In this document: positions 40,143 to 47,955 of the stretch, piece by piece
Position numbering within the stretch: position 1 is the first letter of the stretch
Layout of the letters: each line of letters begins with the position of its first letter
Assembly (NCBI RefSeq): GCF_005843885.1
Contig: NZ_CP040443.1
Coordinates: forward strand, 2,418,001 to 2,482,000
Direction: 5' to 3'
Source: Escherichia sp. E4742
Lineage (GTDB): Bacteria > Pseudomonadota > Gammaproteobacteria > Enterobacterales > Enterobacteriaceae
DNA length: 64,000 nt
Notes under the pieces: generated by a model
Seen by the model: only the letters and a program-made list of their open reading frames with translations
Databases searched by the model: none
What the model was told of the DNA's origin: nothing
Made by a program: the position numbers and the translations under genes

Positions 40143-42502
40143 CAGGCATACCCCCGGCGCTGTTGTTGCGCCATTACGTCGTTAATTATTCTTTCCAGTT
40201 CGCGTTTACTCATCGTCAACACGTTCTGAATCTCTTTAGTATTGTTTGGTCCGTTACCCTGCACGGTAATCTGTGGCGAAAAAGTCACCTGGACTTTTCC
40301 AGGGGAACGGGAGGGTAGCGTCGCCGGTTTGGTTACGGATTTATCTGGTAAAGAGGTCGACGCGAGTTTTGCGGCAGGCACTGATGACGGCGTTGTCGTT
40401 TTGCTGGATGGCGCGAGTTGTTTCCCCACTGGAGGCGTTAAAATCGCACCGGCAACGCCTGGAACAACGGTCGCGGGGGAGACTGAGGCAGAATTAGTGG
40501 TGCCTGTAGCAGCCGCAGCCGATCCTTCTGTGCTGATACCCATTGTGGATTTTAGCCAGTCTGGTATGGCGTTTTTGACCTGGTCAATAATGCCTTTCAG
40601 AGCGGGAAAAGCATTCATTATGCCGTCAGCCAGGCTACCCAGTATATTGCTGCCGAACTCGCTAAAACTCGCAGGCATCTCAACACCAAACCAATTCATC
40701 ACTCCGGCAAAGGCGCTGTAGAACAGCCCCAGTGGCGACCAGTCGCAAATCAAACGGCTAATACCAGCAATACCGCCATTAAAGGCCGTTGTGATACGCA
40801 GCCAGATGGCGGAAAAGAACCTGGAGATAGGTTCCCAGTTGCGATAAATCAGATAAGCAGCGCCCGCAATCGCAGTGATGACCAGACCAATGGGATTCAT
40901 CAATAACACCCGGCCTAGCGAGAGAACGGTTCGACCAACCAGTTTCAATGCTCCGAGCAGGCTACGACCAAGCAGTTGCGTTAGCCATTTTGCGCCGCCA
41001 CCCAATGACTTAACCGCCGATAACACCTTACTCGCTGCGCCGCCGAGCGCCAGACTTGCCCTGACTTTCAGGAAGATATCGACCAGACGAATTAACGGCG
41101 AGGCGATGAAGTTCGCGCCCAGCTTTAAAACATTCAGCGCGCCGTTAAACAGCCAAATCGCCCCGACGATTTTCGCAATGTTTTGCACCAGCGCCGGGTG
41201 TTCACGTAGCCATGCGCTGAACTGGCGAACAACCGGAGTAAGGCTTTGCGCCAGCTCGCCAATCAGCGGCATTAATTGCAAGCCAATGCTGAGCCATAAA
41301 TCATTTAACGCCAGCTGTAACGCTTTAGTTTGTTCAATGGGCGAGGCCATCTGCGCAGAAAAGTCAGCGTCAATCAGATTCTTACTGCTGGCTTGCATGG
41401 CAGAGGCTTTTAACTGGCGATATTCCTCCATATTCGCCAGCACAGGTGCCAGGAATTCCACTGTTTGCGCATCGCCGAACATTTCGCCCAGATTAAACTG
41501 CGTCACCATCGATTGCAGCGCAGTGCTGCGAGCAGATAAATCTTCAATCTTCATGGTGCGTTTGAAGGTGTCGAGGATCGCCGGATTCATCTTCTCAAGC
41601 TGCATTTGCACGATATGAGTCATGGCTTCGCTAACACCCATACCGTTTTGCTGATGCTCAAGCAGAGAACCTTGCAGATCAACGCCCTGGCTGGCGAACC
41701 AGTTATCGGTTTTTTTCGAAAAGGTGGTTTGCAGAAAGTGGTCGAAATTCTCCGCCGCCGCACTGGCACTGGCCCCGTTTTTTATGGCGATCTGCATGGT
41801 GGCGGTCAGTTCAGCCATACCTTCCAGACCCTGAGCGCCGATTTTACCTGCAAATTTCTCTATCCACTGCGTTTGTTCGGCAACGGCAGGCCCACCGCTT
41901 TTGCTAATGCCATACATCATGTTTTGCGCGGCGTGGAAATTTTCTGGGGCAATATTCAGTCGATCATGAGTCGCGAGCGCGGCATTCGCCCACGTTTCAG
42001 CACTTTCGCGCGTGGCGGTGGCAGCTTTGGCGATCTCCGGCATATAACGGTTGAGATCCTGCATCGACGACAAATTGCCTTCGATCAGCGTTTGGGCTGC
42101 GTTCTGTAAGGTGGTCTGCTGCTGGTTAAAATCCATGCTCCAGCCGCGCAGATTAAGGCTGAGCGTCTCGCGGGTTGTAGCATTCATCCCACCTTTGGTC
42201 GCCATATTGACCATGTTGTCCTGGAACTCATATGGCAACTTCCAGTCGGGGGCTTCAACATTGAATACCTTGCTAAATTGCCCGGCAAATGTTTGGGTTT
42301 TCTCCATTAGATCAGCGCGGTTCCGGCTATTTTCCTCCAGGCGGAGAGCAGAATCGGCAAGTTGCTGCGTTAGTTTGATTACTGTCGCTTGCTGAGAAGA
42401 GAGAGCTAACAAAGTTCTGGCGTTGAGTGAGCCGTAACGGGCTATTGCCTGCGTCAACGTCTCATTACGCGCCTGAAGCTGGGTAATAATATCGTTGGCC
42501 AA
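40142..42502 (-). CDS. Tail tape measure protein (P2 gpT-like)
   Basis: A 786-residue tape measure protein. An N-terminal coiled-coil (1-140) is followed by a phage-tail TMP domain (about 150-400), hydrophobic helices (about 440-560, e.g. NPIGLVITAIAGAAYLIYRNW) and a low-complexity Ser/Thr/Ala/Pro stretch (about 640-720). Using the rule of about 1.5 angstroms per residue, it would set a tail of about 115-120 nm. The start codon is TTG (MANDIITQLQ) behind AAAGAGAAAC, with no better ATG for 60 codons. Confidence 0.93.
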   Translation of the reverse strand: MANDIITQLQARNETLTQAIARYGSLNARTLLALSSQQATVIKLTQQLADSALRLEENSRNRADLMEKTQTFAGQFSKVFNVEAPDWKLPYEFQDNMVNMATKGGMNATTRETLSLNLRGWSMDFNQQQTTLQNAAQTLIEGNLSSMQDLNRYMPEIAKAATATRESAETWANAALATHDRLNIAPENFHAAQNMMYGISKSGGPAVAEQTQWIEKFAGKIGAQGLEGMAELTATMQIAIKNGASASAAAENFDHFLQTTFSKKTDNWFASQGVDLQGSLLEHQQNGMGVSEAMTHIVQMQLEKMNPAILDTFKRTMKIEDLSARSTALQSMVTQFNLGEMFGDAQTVEFLAPVLANMEEYRQLKASAMQASSKNLIDADFSAQMASPIEQTKALQLALNDLWLSIGLQLMPLIGELAQSLTPVVRQFSAWLREHPALVQNIAKIVGAIWLFNGALNVLKLGANFIASPLIRLVDIFLKVRASLALGGAASKVLSAVKSLGGGAKWLTQLLGRSLLGALKLVGRTVLSLGRVLLMNPIGLVITAIAGAAYLIYRNWEPISRFFSAIWLRITTAFNGGIAGISRLICDWSPLGLFYSAFAGVMNWFGVEMPASFSEFGSNILGSLADGIMNAFPALKGIIDQVKNAIPDWLKSTMGISTEGSAAAATGTTNSASVSPATVVPGVAGAILTPPVGKQLAPSSKTTTPSSVPAAKLASTSLPDKSVTKPATLPSRSPGKVQVTFSPQITVQGNGPNNTKEIQNVLTMSKRELERIINDVMAQQQRRGYA

Positions 42503-42603
42503 AATTGTTTCTCTTTAATTATTGATAATGGCCCACTGGTTATTTTTCTAAAAAAGGGGCTGGGAAGAAATAAACCTGGCGGGCTTTGAAGAACTCGCAG
42601 ACA

Positions 42604-42825
42604 TCAGGTCTGCGAGCCATATTCGATCTTTATTTGGTCGCTGGCTTCATCCAGCCAGTTGCTAAAGTCATCTATGGTGAGCGCGTCTATCTCACTGGGT
42701 GGAAAGCGAAACCATCTCGCCAGTAGCGCCATTGCCTGCCATAGCTGGGGAGGATTCTGTAACCACGGTAAGCATGGATTGAAATCGTTTCTGCAATGCC
42801 TGGTAATCCAGCAAATCCATTTCAG
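42604..42825 (-). CDS. E' frame: C-terminal extension of the tail chaperone, reached by frameshift
   Basis: Overlapping gene E in the +1 (= -2) frame is an open frame of 73 codons with no start. It contains LPWLQNPPQLWQAM and ARWFRFPPSEIDALTIDDF, the conserved E' / Mu gp42-like extension. It opens after a TAG at 42828-42826 and stops at 42606-42604, 98 bases before the tape measure. Expression would need programmed frameshifting in E, as in P2 and Mu. I could not identify the slippery site. Confidence 0.75.
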   Translation of the reverse strand: MKWICWITRHCRNDFNPCLPWLQNPPQLWQAMALLARWFRFPPSEIDALTIDDFSNWLDEASDQIKIEYGSQT

Positions 42826-43009
42826 CTAAATCTTCTGGCACCAGTCCGGTCATCGCCGCCATTAGCGGTTCATCCCACTCTTCGGGTTTTTCGCTGATCC
42901 GGCGCGCGTTGCGCATATCTTTTACTTTCAGGCGACGTAATTGCAGCGAGTCGATAGTATTTCCTGCTGCCGACGTAAATGGGAACTGTAAGATATAATG
43001 CTCTTTCAT
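42692..43009 (-). CDS. Tail assembly chaperone E (P2 gpE / Mu gp41-like)
   Basis: A 105-residue tail assembly chaperone. LQLRRLKVKDMRNARRI and LVPEDLAEMDLLDYQALQKRFQ are typical of the family that loads the tape measure. Good AAGGATACAAA ribosome site. It lies between tube and tape measure genes as in all contractile tails, and is paired with the E' frame. Confidence 0.88.
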   Translation of the reverse strand: MKEHYILQFPFTSAAGNTIDSLQLRRLKVKDMRNARRISEKPEEWDEPLMAAMTGLVPEDLAEMDLLDYQALQKRFQSMLTVVTESSPAMAGNGATGEMVSLSTQ

Positions 43010-43058
43010 TTTGTATCCTTATTTATGTTGCGAAGTTCGGGGCCGTAGCCCCGAATAA

Positions 43059-43583
43059 TTAGCCACCGATGTTATTGCGATAGGTACTTAATTGATCCAC
43101 GCCGTTAACCCGAAAAATATTCGCCATATAATCAAGTTCAAGCAGCGTTTCACCATCGACCACTTGCTTAATATAAGTACAGCCAAAGGCGCTGCTGAAT
43201 TCCGGGTTTTCATTCTGTTTAAATGTGCCCAGTGGATTCTTTTTAAACATCACGGTTAAATGTGTCACTAACGCTAATTGATTCGCTTTCCCCTGGGAGT
43301 TATAGCAATCAATACTGGAGCGGCACTGTAATGCTACCGCCTGCCACGGGTTTGCCGTTTTACGCATTACGTCCTGATAAAAGGAGTTCCATTTAATTTC
43401 CCCCTCCAGTTTATCGAAACCAGCCGGGAGTTCGATTTTGCCGACCATACCCAGTGCCTTATGCTCTTGCATAATTAAACTGACATCAGGCAATTTAATT
43501 TCGGTTGCACGACCTAAAAGGTTATTACCATCGAGATAAATATTGGCGTTGGTAATACGGTTAATTTGAATTTTTCCAGCCAT
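43059..43583 (-). CDS. Major tail tube protein (P2 FII-like)
   Basis: A 174-residue tube protein of the P2 FII family: INRITNANIYLDGNNLLGRATEIKLPDV, the acidic GFDKLEGEIKW turn, and YMANIFRVNGVDQLSTYRNNIGG at the end, all at the usual positions. It polymerises into the inner tube around the tape measure. The ATG overlaps the sheath stop by one base. Confidence 0.95.
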   Translation of the reverse strand: MAGKIQINRITNANIYLDGNNLLGRATEIKLPDVSLIMQEHKALGMVGKIELPAGFDKLEGEIKWNSFYQDVMRKTANPWQAVALQCRSSIDCYNSQGKANQLALVTHLTVMFKKNPLGTFKQNENPEFSSAFGCTYIKQVVDGETLLELDYMANIFRVNGVDQLSTYRNNIGG

Positions 43584-45007
43584 TAGCTATTGCTCTCCAG
43601 AGAGACTAAATATTCAGAAGTAATTTCAGTTTCAAACGTCAGACGTTCCAGCGGCGGCGGCGGGGTGAATTTATAGCTCAGCAATAAATGACCGGCGCTG
43701 AGTTCAGCCGGTGAATTTCGTGCCGGATCGTACCAGCACTCAAAGCCAAGCAGTGCGCCGTCGGCAATTAGTTTTCGGCCCCAGGTATTTACCGATTCGG
43801 TCAGTGCGTCAATAATTGCCTGATTAATAGGCATATCAATATACTGCTGACTGAAATAACGGATTGACTCATTGATTACATCGCCTGTCCGGCGGACGTT
43901 TTCAAAGTTACGCATATGGGTCACGGTAGGCCATGCCGCTGTGCGGTTACCCCACAAGCGCAGACCAGAACCGTAACTATTGAAAATAGTGGTAATGCCG
44001 TTTTCGTTGAGCTGATTCACTTCGCTTTGTGGATCATCAATCATTGCGGAAAGCGAACGTTCAATACCGGTAATACCCTGAATTTCCTGGTTTGAGTTGC
44101 TCCACCAGAAACCTTTTTCGAGGTCTACTTTGGCACGTAGCCCGGCAGCGCGCGAAGAGAGTGGTTCGAGAACTTCCTGGTTAGTGATGCCATCGTAAAC
44201 TTTGACGTGTGGGTAACATAAACGCACACGATCAGAGCTGGTATTGAAGTTGATAGCCCCTTGCGAACCGCGTCCAGCCAATACCTGCTGGAATGTCGTC
44301 CCAATCGGAGCATCAATGTAGGTAATCGCACCGAGTTTTTCCGCTTGTGCAATCAGCTCAGTAGTTACTGATTTTTGCGTACAAAACACGGGAGCAAGCA
44401 GGATTTTGGCGTAGAAACCGTACAGGTTATAGGTGTCCTGAAGGAGTTTCATCCCCGTGCGGTCGCCTGCGGTATTTAGGGCACCGATAATATCGGCTGC
44501 GGTGACCTTTGTAGGGTCGCACCAGGAATAATAGGCGCAAACTTTCGCTCCAGGAGGAATGTCGGCTCCTTTACGAGTGATTATGCCTGTTTGTTCATCT
44601 ACGCTAAATGCTGTGGTGTTAAAGGTTGATGAATTTGATGAAGAGGGCTTTAGTACCACGTTACGCACATTGCGGTGAGCGAGCTTCGCCTGGTTGTTAG
44701 CATCAAAAGTGATACTCTCATTGCTGATGCTGGAGCTATGTTTTGCCGGATCCAGCACGTTAATCACCACCACCGTACCGGCACCGTGGTCATAAATCGC
44801 CTTCAGTGCCTGTGGGATCGTAAAGTTAGCCAGAGTCGAGCCAAACTGCGCAGCATCGCTTTCAGAAAGACATAATGTTGGTTTATTTACCGGACCACAG
44901 GGGGCCGTACCGATTAAAGCGATGACGGCGGATTTTACCGCTTTAACCGGACGAGGGCCGGTTTCAATTTCAATGGTTTCTACACCGTGCAGGTAATTAG
45001 CTGCCAT
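43583..45007 (-). CDS. Contractile tail sheath protein (P2 FI-like)
   Basis: A 474-residue sheath protein. The N-terminal YLHGVETIEIETGPRPVK, the middle domain, and the C-terminal GLRLWGNRT... SYKFTPPPPLERLTFETEITSEYLVSL match the FI/Mu gp39 family. Presence of sheath shows the tail is contractile. ATG 45007 follows GAGGAAA; the longer reading starts at TTG. Confidence 0.96.
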   Translation of the reverse strand: MAANYLHGVETIEIETGPRPVKAVKSAVIALIGTAPCGPVNKPTLCLSESDAAQFGSTLANFTIPQALKAIYDHGAGTVVVINVLDPAKHSSSISNESITFDANNQAKLAHRNVRNVVLKPSSSNSSTFNTTAFSVDEQTGIITRKGADIPPGAKVCAYYSWCDPTKVTAADIIGALNTAGDRTGMKLLQDTYNLYGFYAKILLAPVFCTQKSVTTELIAQAEKLGAITYIDAPIGTTFQQVLAGRGSQGAINFNTSSDRVRLCYPHVKVYDGITNQEVLEPLSSRAAGLRAKVDLEKGFWWSNSNQEIQGITGIERSLSAMIDDPQSEVNQLNENGITTIFNSYGSGLRLWGNRTAAWPTVTHMRNFENVRRTGDVINESIRYFSQQYIDMPINQAIIDALTESVNTWGRKLIADGALLGFECWYDPARNSPAELSAGHLLLSYKFTPPPPLERLTFETEITSEYLVSLESNS

Positions 45008-45194
45008 GTACAATTTCCTCTACGTTATTTTGTTCTTCCTGAGTGATGACAGGAGTCAGATGATTGCGGGCAATCATGGTTATGACCCACTCGTTGTCTT
45101 CTGGCAGATCAATTTCACTGTTCGGCCACAATAAGATTTCTTGTCCGTCGGCAAGGGTGACGCCGCTTGCCGGGCCGTTGTAGATGTATTTCAT
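44997..45194 (-). CDS. Small tail-associated protein (Mu gp38-like, DUF2635 type)
   Basis: A 65-residue protein (YNGPASGVTLADGQEILLWPNSEIDLPEDNEWV) that resembles the small Mu gp38-type proteins encoded just upstream of the sheath gene. It overlaps both neighbours (4 and 11 bases). Function unknown; assignment rests on position and short motifs. Confidence 0.65.
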   Translation of the reverse strand: MKYIYNGPASGVTLADGQEILLWPNSEIDLPEDNEWVITMIARNHLTPVITQEEQNNVEEIVHGS

Positions 45195-45646
45195 TCAGTT
45201 TCCTCGTAATTAACTTCCGTAAGCAGGGGAAGATCCGTGCTTTCCTGTTCAGCGATAAACAGCGAGCTGGTCGCCATTTCCAGGATGTAGCGGCAGAAAC
45301 CGCCGCTCTCACCCGTATTAATTTCTTTTTCAAGCCAAAGCAGACGATCGCAATCAGGAAGCTGAAGGCCACCCAATGCTCTGCGTATGCGATCAAGAGC
45401 GTTTAACGCGTCACAATTTTTGCCAACAATAACGGTGGCGGTTAAGCGGAGTATTTGCTGTTGCACGATGGCATCACTGCTTTCGGGCGTGGCAAAGAAA
45501 GAACCGCTATAATTAATAATCACTGCAACTTGCTGTGTCTGTGGAATATATTTCTGGGCATCCGTAGCTGAAATAAATACGTCCATTTCGGGGTTGTGTT
45601 CACGTAATCTGGTCACAACAGAATTCATTACAGATAAAATTTCCAT
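45191..45646 (-). CDS. Mu gp37-like tail protein, possible tail terminator
   Basis: A 151-residue protein (LSVMNSVVTRLREHNPEMDVFIS, QVAVIINYSGSFFATPESSDAIVQQQILRLTATVIVG) in the Mu gp37 family, the candidate tail terminator that caps the tube. In a headless particle such a cap would close the head-proximal end. It lies 147 bases after the gene at 45793, and that gap holds no other gene. Confidence 0.7.
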   Translation of the reverse strand: MEILSVMNSVVTRLREHNPEMDVFISATDAQKYIPQTQQVAVIINYSGSFFATPESSDAIVQQQILRLTATVIVGKNCDALNALDRIRRALGGLQLPDCDRLLWLEKEINTGESGGFCRYILEMATSSLFIAEQESTDLPLLTEVNYEETE

Positions 45647-45792
45647 ATGGGTTGTACCTTAATTACCGCTCACTTCGTTATCGTTGAAATATATTCTGAA
45701 GCAGTGAAGGTGAAGAATCTTTTAATGTAATTTAGAGAAAAAATTGAATGGCTATAAAAAATCCCCACACTTACGTAAAGGTGGGGATGTAT

Positions 45793-46107
45793 TTAATAGC
45801 TGCCACGTTGTAACAGCTCGATTTTGCTATATAAGGCATCCAGCTTTGCTTCTAATACTGCTTGCCCACGAAGATAATCTTCTCTGCGGACATAATGCAG
45901 CGGAAGCTCGGCACGAAATTCAAGAAACTCTCTTTCCAGTTTCGACCAACTTGTTTCTGATTCCCTGCGGGCATTTTCCAGAGACTCAAAACGCTCATTA
46001 AGTCGTTTTTCAATTTGCGCTAACAGCAGTTTTCCGGCAGCAAACATTAATCCAACGAAGGAAAGCATAAGGGAGATCACTTCCCAAAAATCGATACTGA
46101 GTTTCAT
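45793..46107 (-). CDS. Membrane-anchored coiled-coil protein, possibly spanin-like (DUF2730 type)
   Basis: A 104-residue protein with one N-terminal membrane segment (VISLMLSFVGLMFAAGKLLLA, about 9-29) and a charged coiled coil after it (RLNERFESLENARRESETSW to the end). The layout suits an inner-membrane spanin or the Mu DUF2730 protein, and it follows the transglycosylase gene. There is no nested Rz1-type lipoprotein frame that I could find. Function is inferred. Confidence 0.6.
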   Translation of the reverse strand: MKLSIDFWEVISLMLSFVGLMFAAGKLLLAQIEKRLNERFESLENARRESETSWSKLEREFLEFRAELPLHYVRREDYLRGQAVLEAKLDALYSKIELLQRGSY

Positions 46108-46119
46108 CGGCCCCTCTGA

Positions 46120-46725
46120 TTAGTGAAGACAGCTTGCCTGTCCCCAGAGTAAATAGCGGGCGGCGTGTAGATAGAGGATCATCTTTGGATAGCGACGATT
46201 TTCTCGCCAGTTAGCAGCGCTGCGCCCGGCGTTGACTCGCTCGACATGACCAAACCAGCTAGTGGCATCTAACCCTTTGGATGCAGCTAGTTTTTTATCC
46301 CGGTTAACCCACCCCTGACCGCCGTTATAGGCGCTTAGGGTAAACGCCATACGCTGACAGTCATTTTTCGCAGAGATGTTTTTCCACAAATGCTGGTCAT
46401 ATTGCACCAGCGCGCGAATCGCCCAGGTTGGGTTATACGGTTTGTTTTCACGCAATTGTGGATACAACTGGCTTATCCATGTCGCTGTAGCAGGCATAAA
46501 TTGCGCCATACCTTGTGCGCCAACGGGGGAACGTACCATTGGCTGCCAGGCGGACTCCAGGTGTAATTGCCCGGCAAAGTCGGCCACTGGGGCATTCAGC
46601 CCCCAGACTTCTCGAGCGGTACGAATTAGTTCGTTTCGCCATGCCAGAGAGGCTCGCGGCGGTTCAGAGGCGTTAAGCGGGAAAAGAACGAAAATAATCA
46701 TAGACGCGATATATTTCAGCCACAT
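46120..46725 (-). CDS. Lytic transglycosylase (endolysin)
   Basis: A 201-residue secreted SLT-family muramidase. ATG 46725 (MWLKYIASMIIFVLFPLNASEP) gives a signal or anchor sequence and lies 2 bases after the holin-like gene stop. Catalytic Glu in FAGQLHLESAWQP, then GAQGMAQFMPAT and AYNGGQGW. It cuts peptidoglycan for cell lysis; the signal suggests SAR-endolysin or Sec export. The usual lysis neighbour set supports particle release by lysis. Confidence 0.9.
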   Translation of the reverse strand: MWLKYIASMIIFVLFPLNASEPPRASLAWRNELIRTAREVWGLNAPVADFAGQLHLESAWQPMVRSPVGAQGMAQFMPATATWISQLYPQLRENKPYNPTWAIRALVQYDQHLWKNISAKNDCQRMAFTLSAYNGGQGWVNRDKKLAASKGLDATSWFGHVERVNAGRSAANWRENRRYPKMILYLHAARYLLWGQASCLH

Positions 46726-46727
46726 CA

Positions 46728-47015
46728 CTATAGCCCTAAGGCGACGGAAAGACAGACGGCGGCAACGATGATGGCGCGGCGAATCATTGCCGCCGCGCAG
46801 CAACGCGGTTCCTTCCAGGGGCTAAAAGAGTCAGGCCGTGCCCAGGGGAACAAACTGCGATCGAGCCAGTATCCCAGCACCGCGGAAAGCGAAACCAGGC
46901 TTAGTTTATAAATGACGACCGGGATCTGTGCTGAAGAGGTCCAGCCGATCACGACAAACAGCGCGACGGAAGCGACCAGCCAGCCGGAAAGCCGGGGAAA
47001 AGTGACTTTTTTCAT
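46728..47015 (-). CDS. Putative holin
   Basis: A 95-residue protein with two or three hydrophobic helices (LVASVALFVVIGWTS, YKLSLVSLSAVLGYWL, IIVAAVCLSVALGL), immediately upstream of the endolysin. It fits a phage holin, though the family is not recognised with certainty. ATG follows AGGAGATATCGT. It is the first gene of the leftward lysis-tail operon. Confidence 0.75.
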   Translation of the reverse strand: MKKVTFPRLSGWLVASVALFVVIGWTSSAQIPVVIYKLSLVSLSAVLGYWLDRSLFPWARPDSFSPWKEPRCCAAAMIRRAIIVAAVCLSVALGL

Positions 47016-47311
47016 ACGATATCTCCTGATAAGTGAGCGTTTAGTGTCGTCAGAACCCTCCAGTGAAGAATGAAAAAAGCTTTAATAAATAAGTTTAAAA
47101 AATAGATTCTCTATAAATGAACAAGCCCGCTAATAAATCGACTCATCAATTAAAGAGCAAAAGGTGACCTGGCGAATAAGCGCGTCATTATGCAGGGGAA
47201 AGATGATGGTGGATCGTAGGAATAGTCTATAGTTATTTGATTTTTAAAGTTTGTTTAAGAAAGTCAGCTACTGTGAGGGAAACGATCTTTTAACACTACA
47301 GGTAAAAATAA

Positions 47312-47331
47312 TACTGTATACGTATACAGTA
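47312..47331. promoter_or_regulatory. Consensus LexA (SOS) box
   Basis: The 22-bp perfect palindrome at 47311-47332 contains TACTGTATACGTATACAGTA, which agrees with the LexA consensus (TACTGTATATANANACAGTA) at nearly every position, including CTGT-N8-ACAG. It lies in the control region between the leftward lysis-tail operon and the rightward mor-like gene. On the minus strand it overlaps a candidate promoter, TTTACA (47340-47335), 16-base spacer, TACAGT (47318-47313). It should make the cluster DNA-damage inducible. Confidence 0.88.
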
Positions 47332-47352
47332 TAGTGTAAAATGATACTCCTG

Positions 47353-47383
47353 TTGACAAGAAACATAATGCAAACAATATATT
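47353..47383 (+). promoter_or_regulatory. Candidate promoter of the mor-like gene
   Basis: A perfect TTGACA (47353-47358) with AATATA/TATATT at 47376-47383 (17-19 base spacing), about 170 bases upstream of the mor-like ATG. It begins 22 bases to the right of the LexA box. The rest of 47016-47552 is AT-rich; I see no convincing gene in it. Confidence 0.55.
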
Positions 47384-47552
47384 TATTTCGTGAATTTATG
47401 GCGTTCATTAATACTAAAAATTTATATTTTGGGTGATTATTTATTTGTTTGTTGAATGTATTGAGTAGCAGTAATGACAACTGCTTAGCGTATATCCGTG
47501 GTTTTACACGCATCGGGTCTTATTCAGGATGCAAGATATATGGAGATGAAAA

Positions 47553-47894
47553 ATGATACGAAAATCAAAAGAGATGGCCCGGACACCGGAGATTATTAAC
47601 GACCTGGCTTTTCATGCATCGCAAGTTCTGATTGAAAGCATCATTCTCGACAGTTCATCGGCAGAAAATGTGGGTTTTGCCATTGCCGACCGAATGATGC
47701 GTAACTGGGGCGGACAAAGCATCTATTTCCCTAAGGGGATCTCCGGACGAGCATCGGAGCGTGACTACCAAATCTATAGCGAGTGCGATGGGCGCAACTA
47801 CGCTGAATTAGCGAAGAAATATAATCTGACGCTGCAATGGATTTATAAGATAGTCAAACGTGTACATACGGAGAAGCAGCAGAGTCGTATGTAG
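47553..47894 (+). CDS. Mor-family transcription activator
   Basis: A 113-residue protein of the Mu Mor/C family (middle and late operon activators). The family pattern is clear: RNWGGQSIYFPKGISGRASERDYQIYSECDGRNYAELAKKY (dimer core and linker) and LTLQWIYKIVKRVH (helix-turn-helix). ATG follows GGAG. It is the only regulator in the cluster and is divergent from it, so it probably turns on the leftward operon after SOS induction. No repressor of the Mu c or lambda cI type is present. Confidence 0.92.
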   Translation: MIRKSKEMARTPEIINDLAFHASQVLIESIILDSSSAENVGFAIADRMMRNWGGQSIYFPKGISGRASERDYQIYSECDGRNYAELAKKYNLTLQWIYKIVKRVHTEKQQSRM

Positions 47895-47912
47895 TGGTGA
47901 TTGCACCGGCAT

Positions 47913-47943
47913 GGCGAGTAGCGATATGGGGTCGCAACTCGCC
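47913..47943. repeat. Hairpin between the mor-like gene and lysC
   Basis: GGCGAGT-A-GCGA and TCGC-A-ACTCGCC pair over 12 positions with one A-A mismatch. It lies between the convergent mor-like and lysC genes. No U-tract follows in either direction, so a terminator role is uncertain. Confidence 0.45.
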
Positions 47944-47955
47944 TGTACTGGTCGT

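Noticed and set aside
47268..47513. An 81-codon minus-strand frame in the control region beside the LexA box
   Set aside because: It is AT-rich, spans the LexA palindrome and promoter candidates, has no ribosome site and no recognisable motif.
30670..47955. Looked for integrase, transposase, attachment-site duplications and tRNA targets at the ends of the tail cluster
   Set aside because: None seen; the only repeats shared are short terminator stems, so I do not call att sites or a complete prophage.
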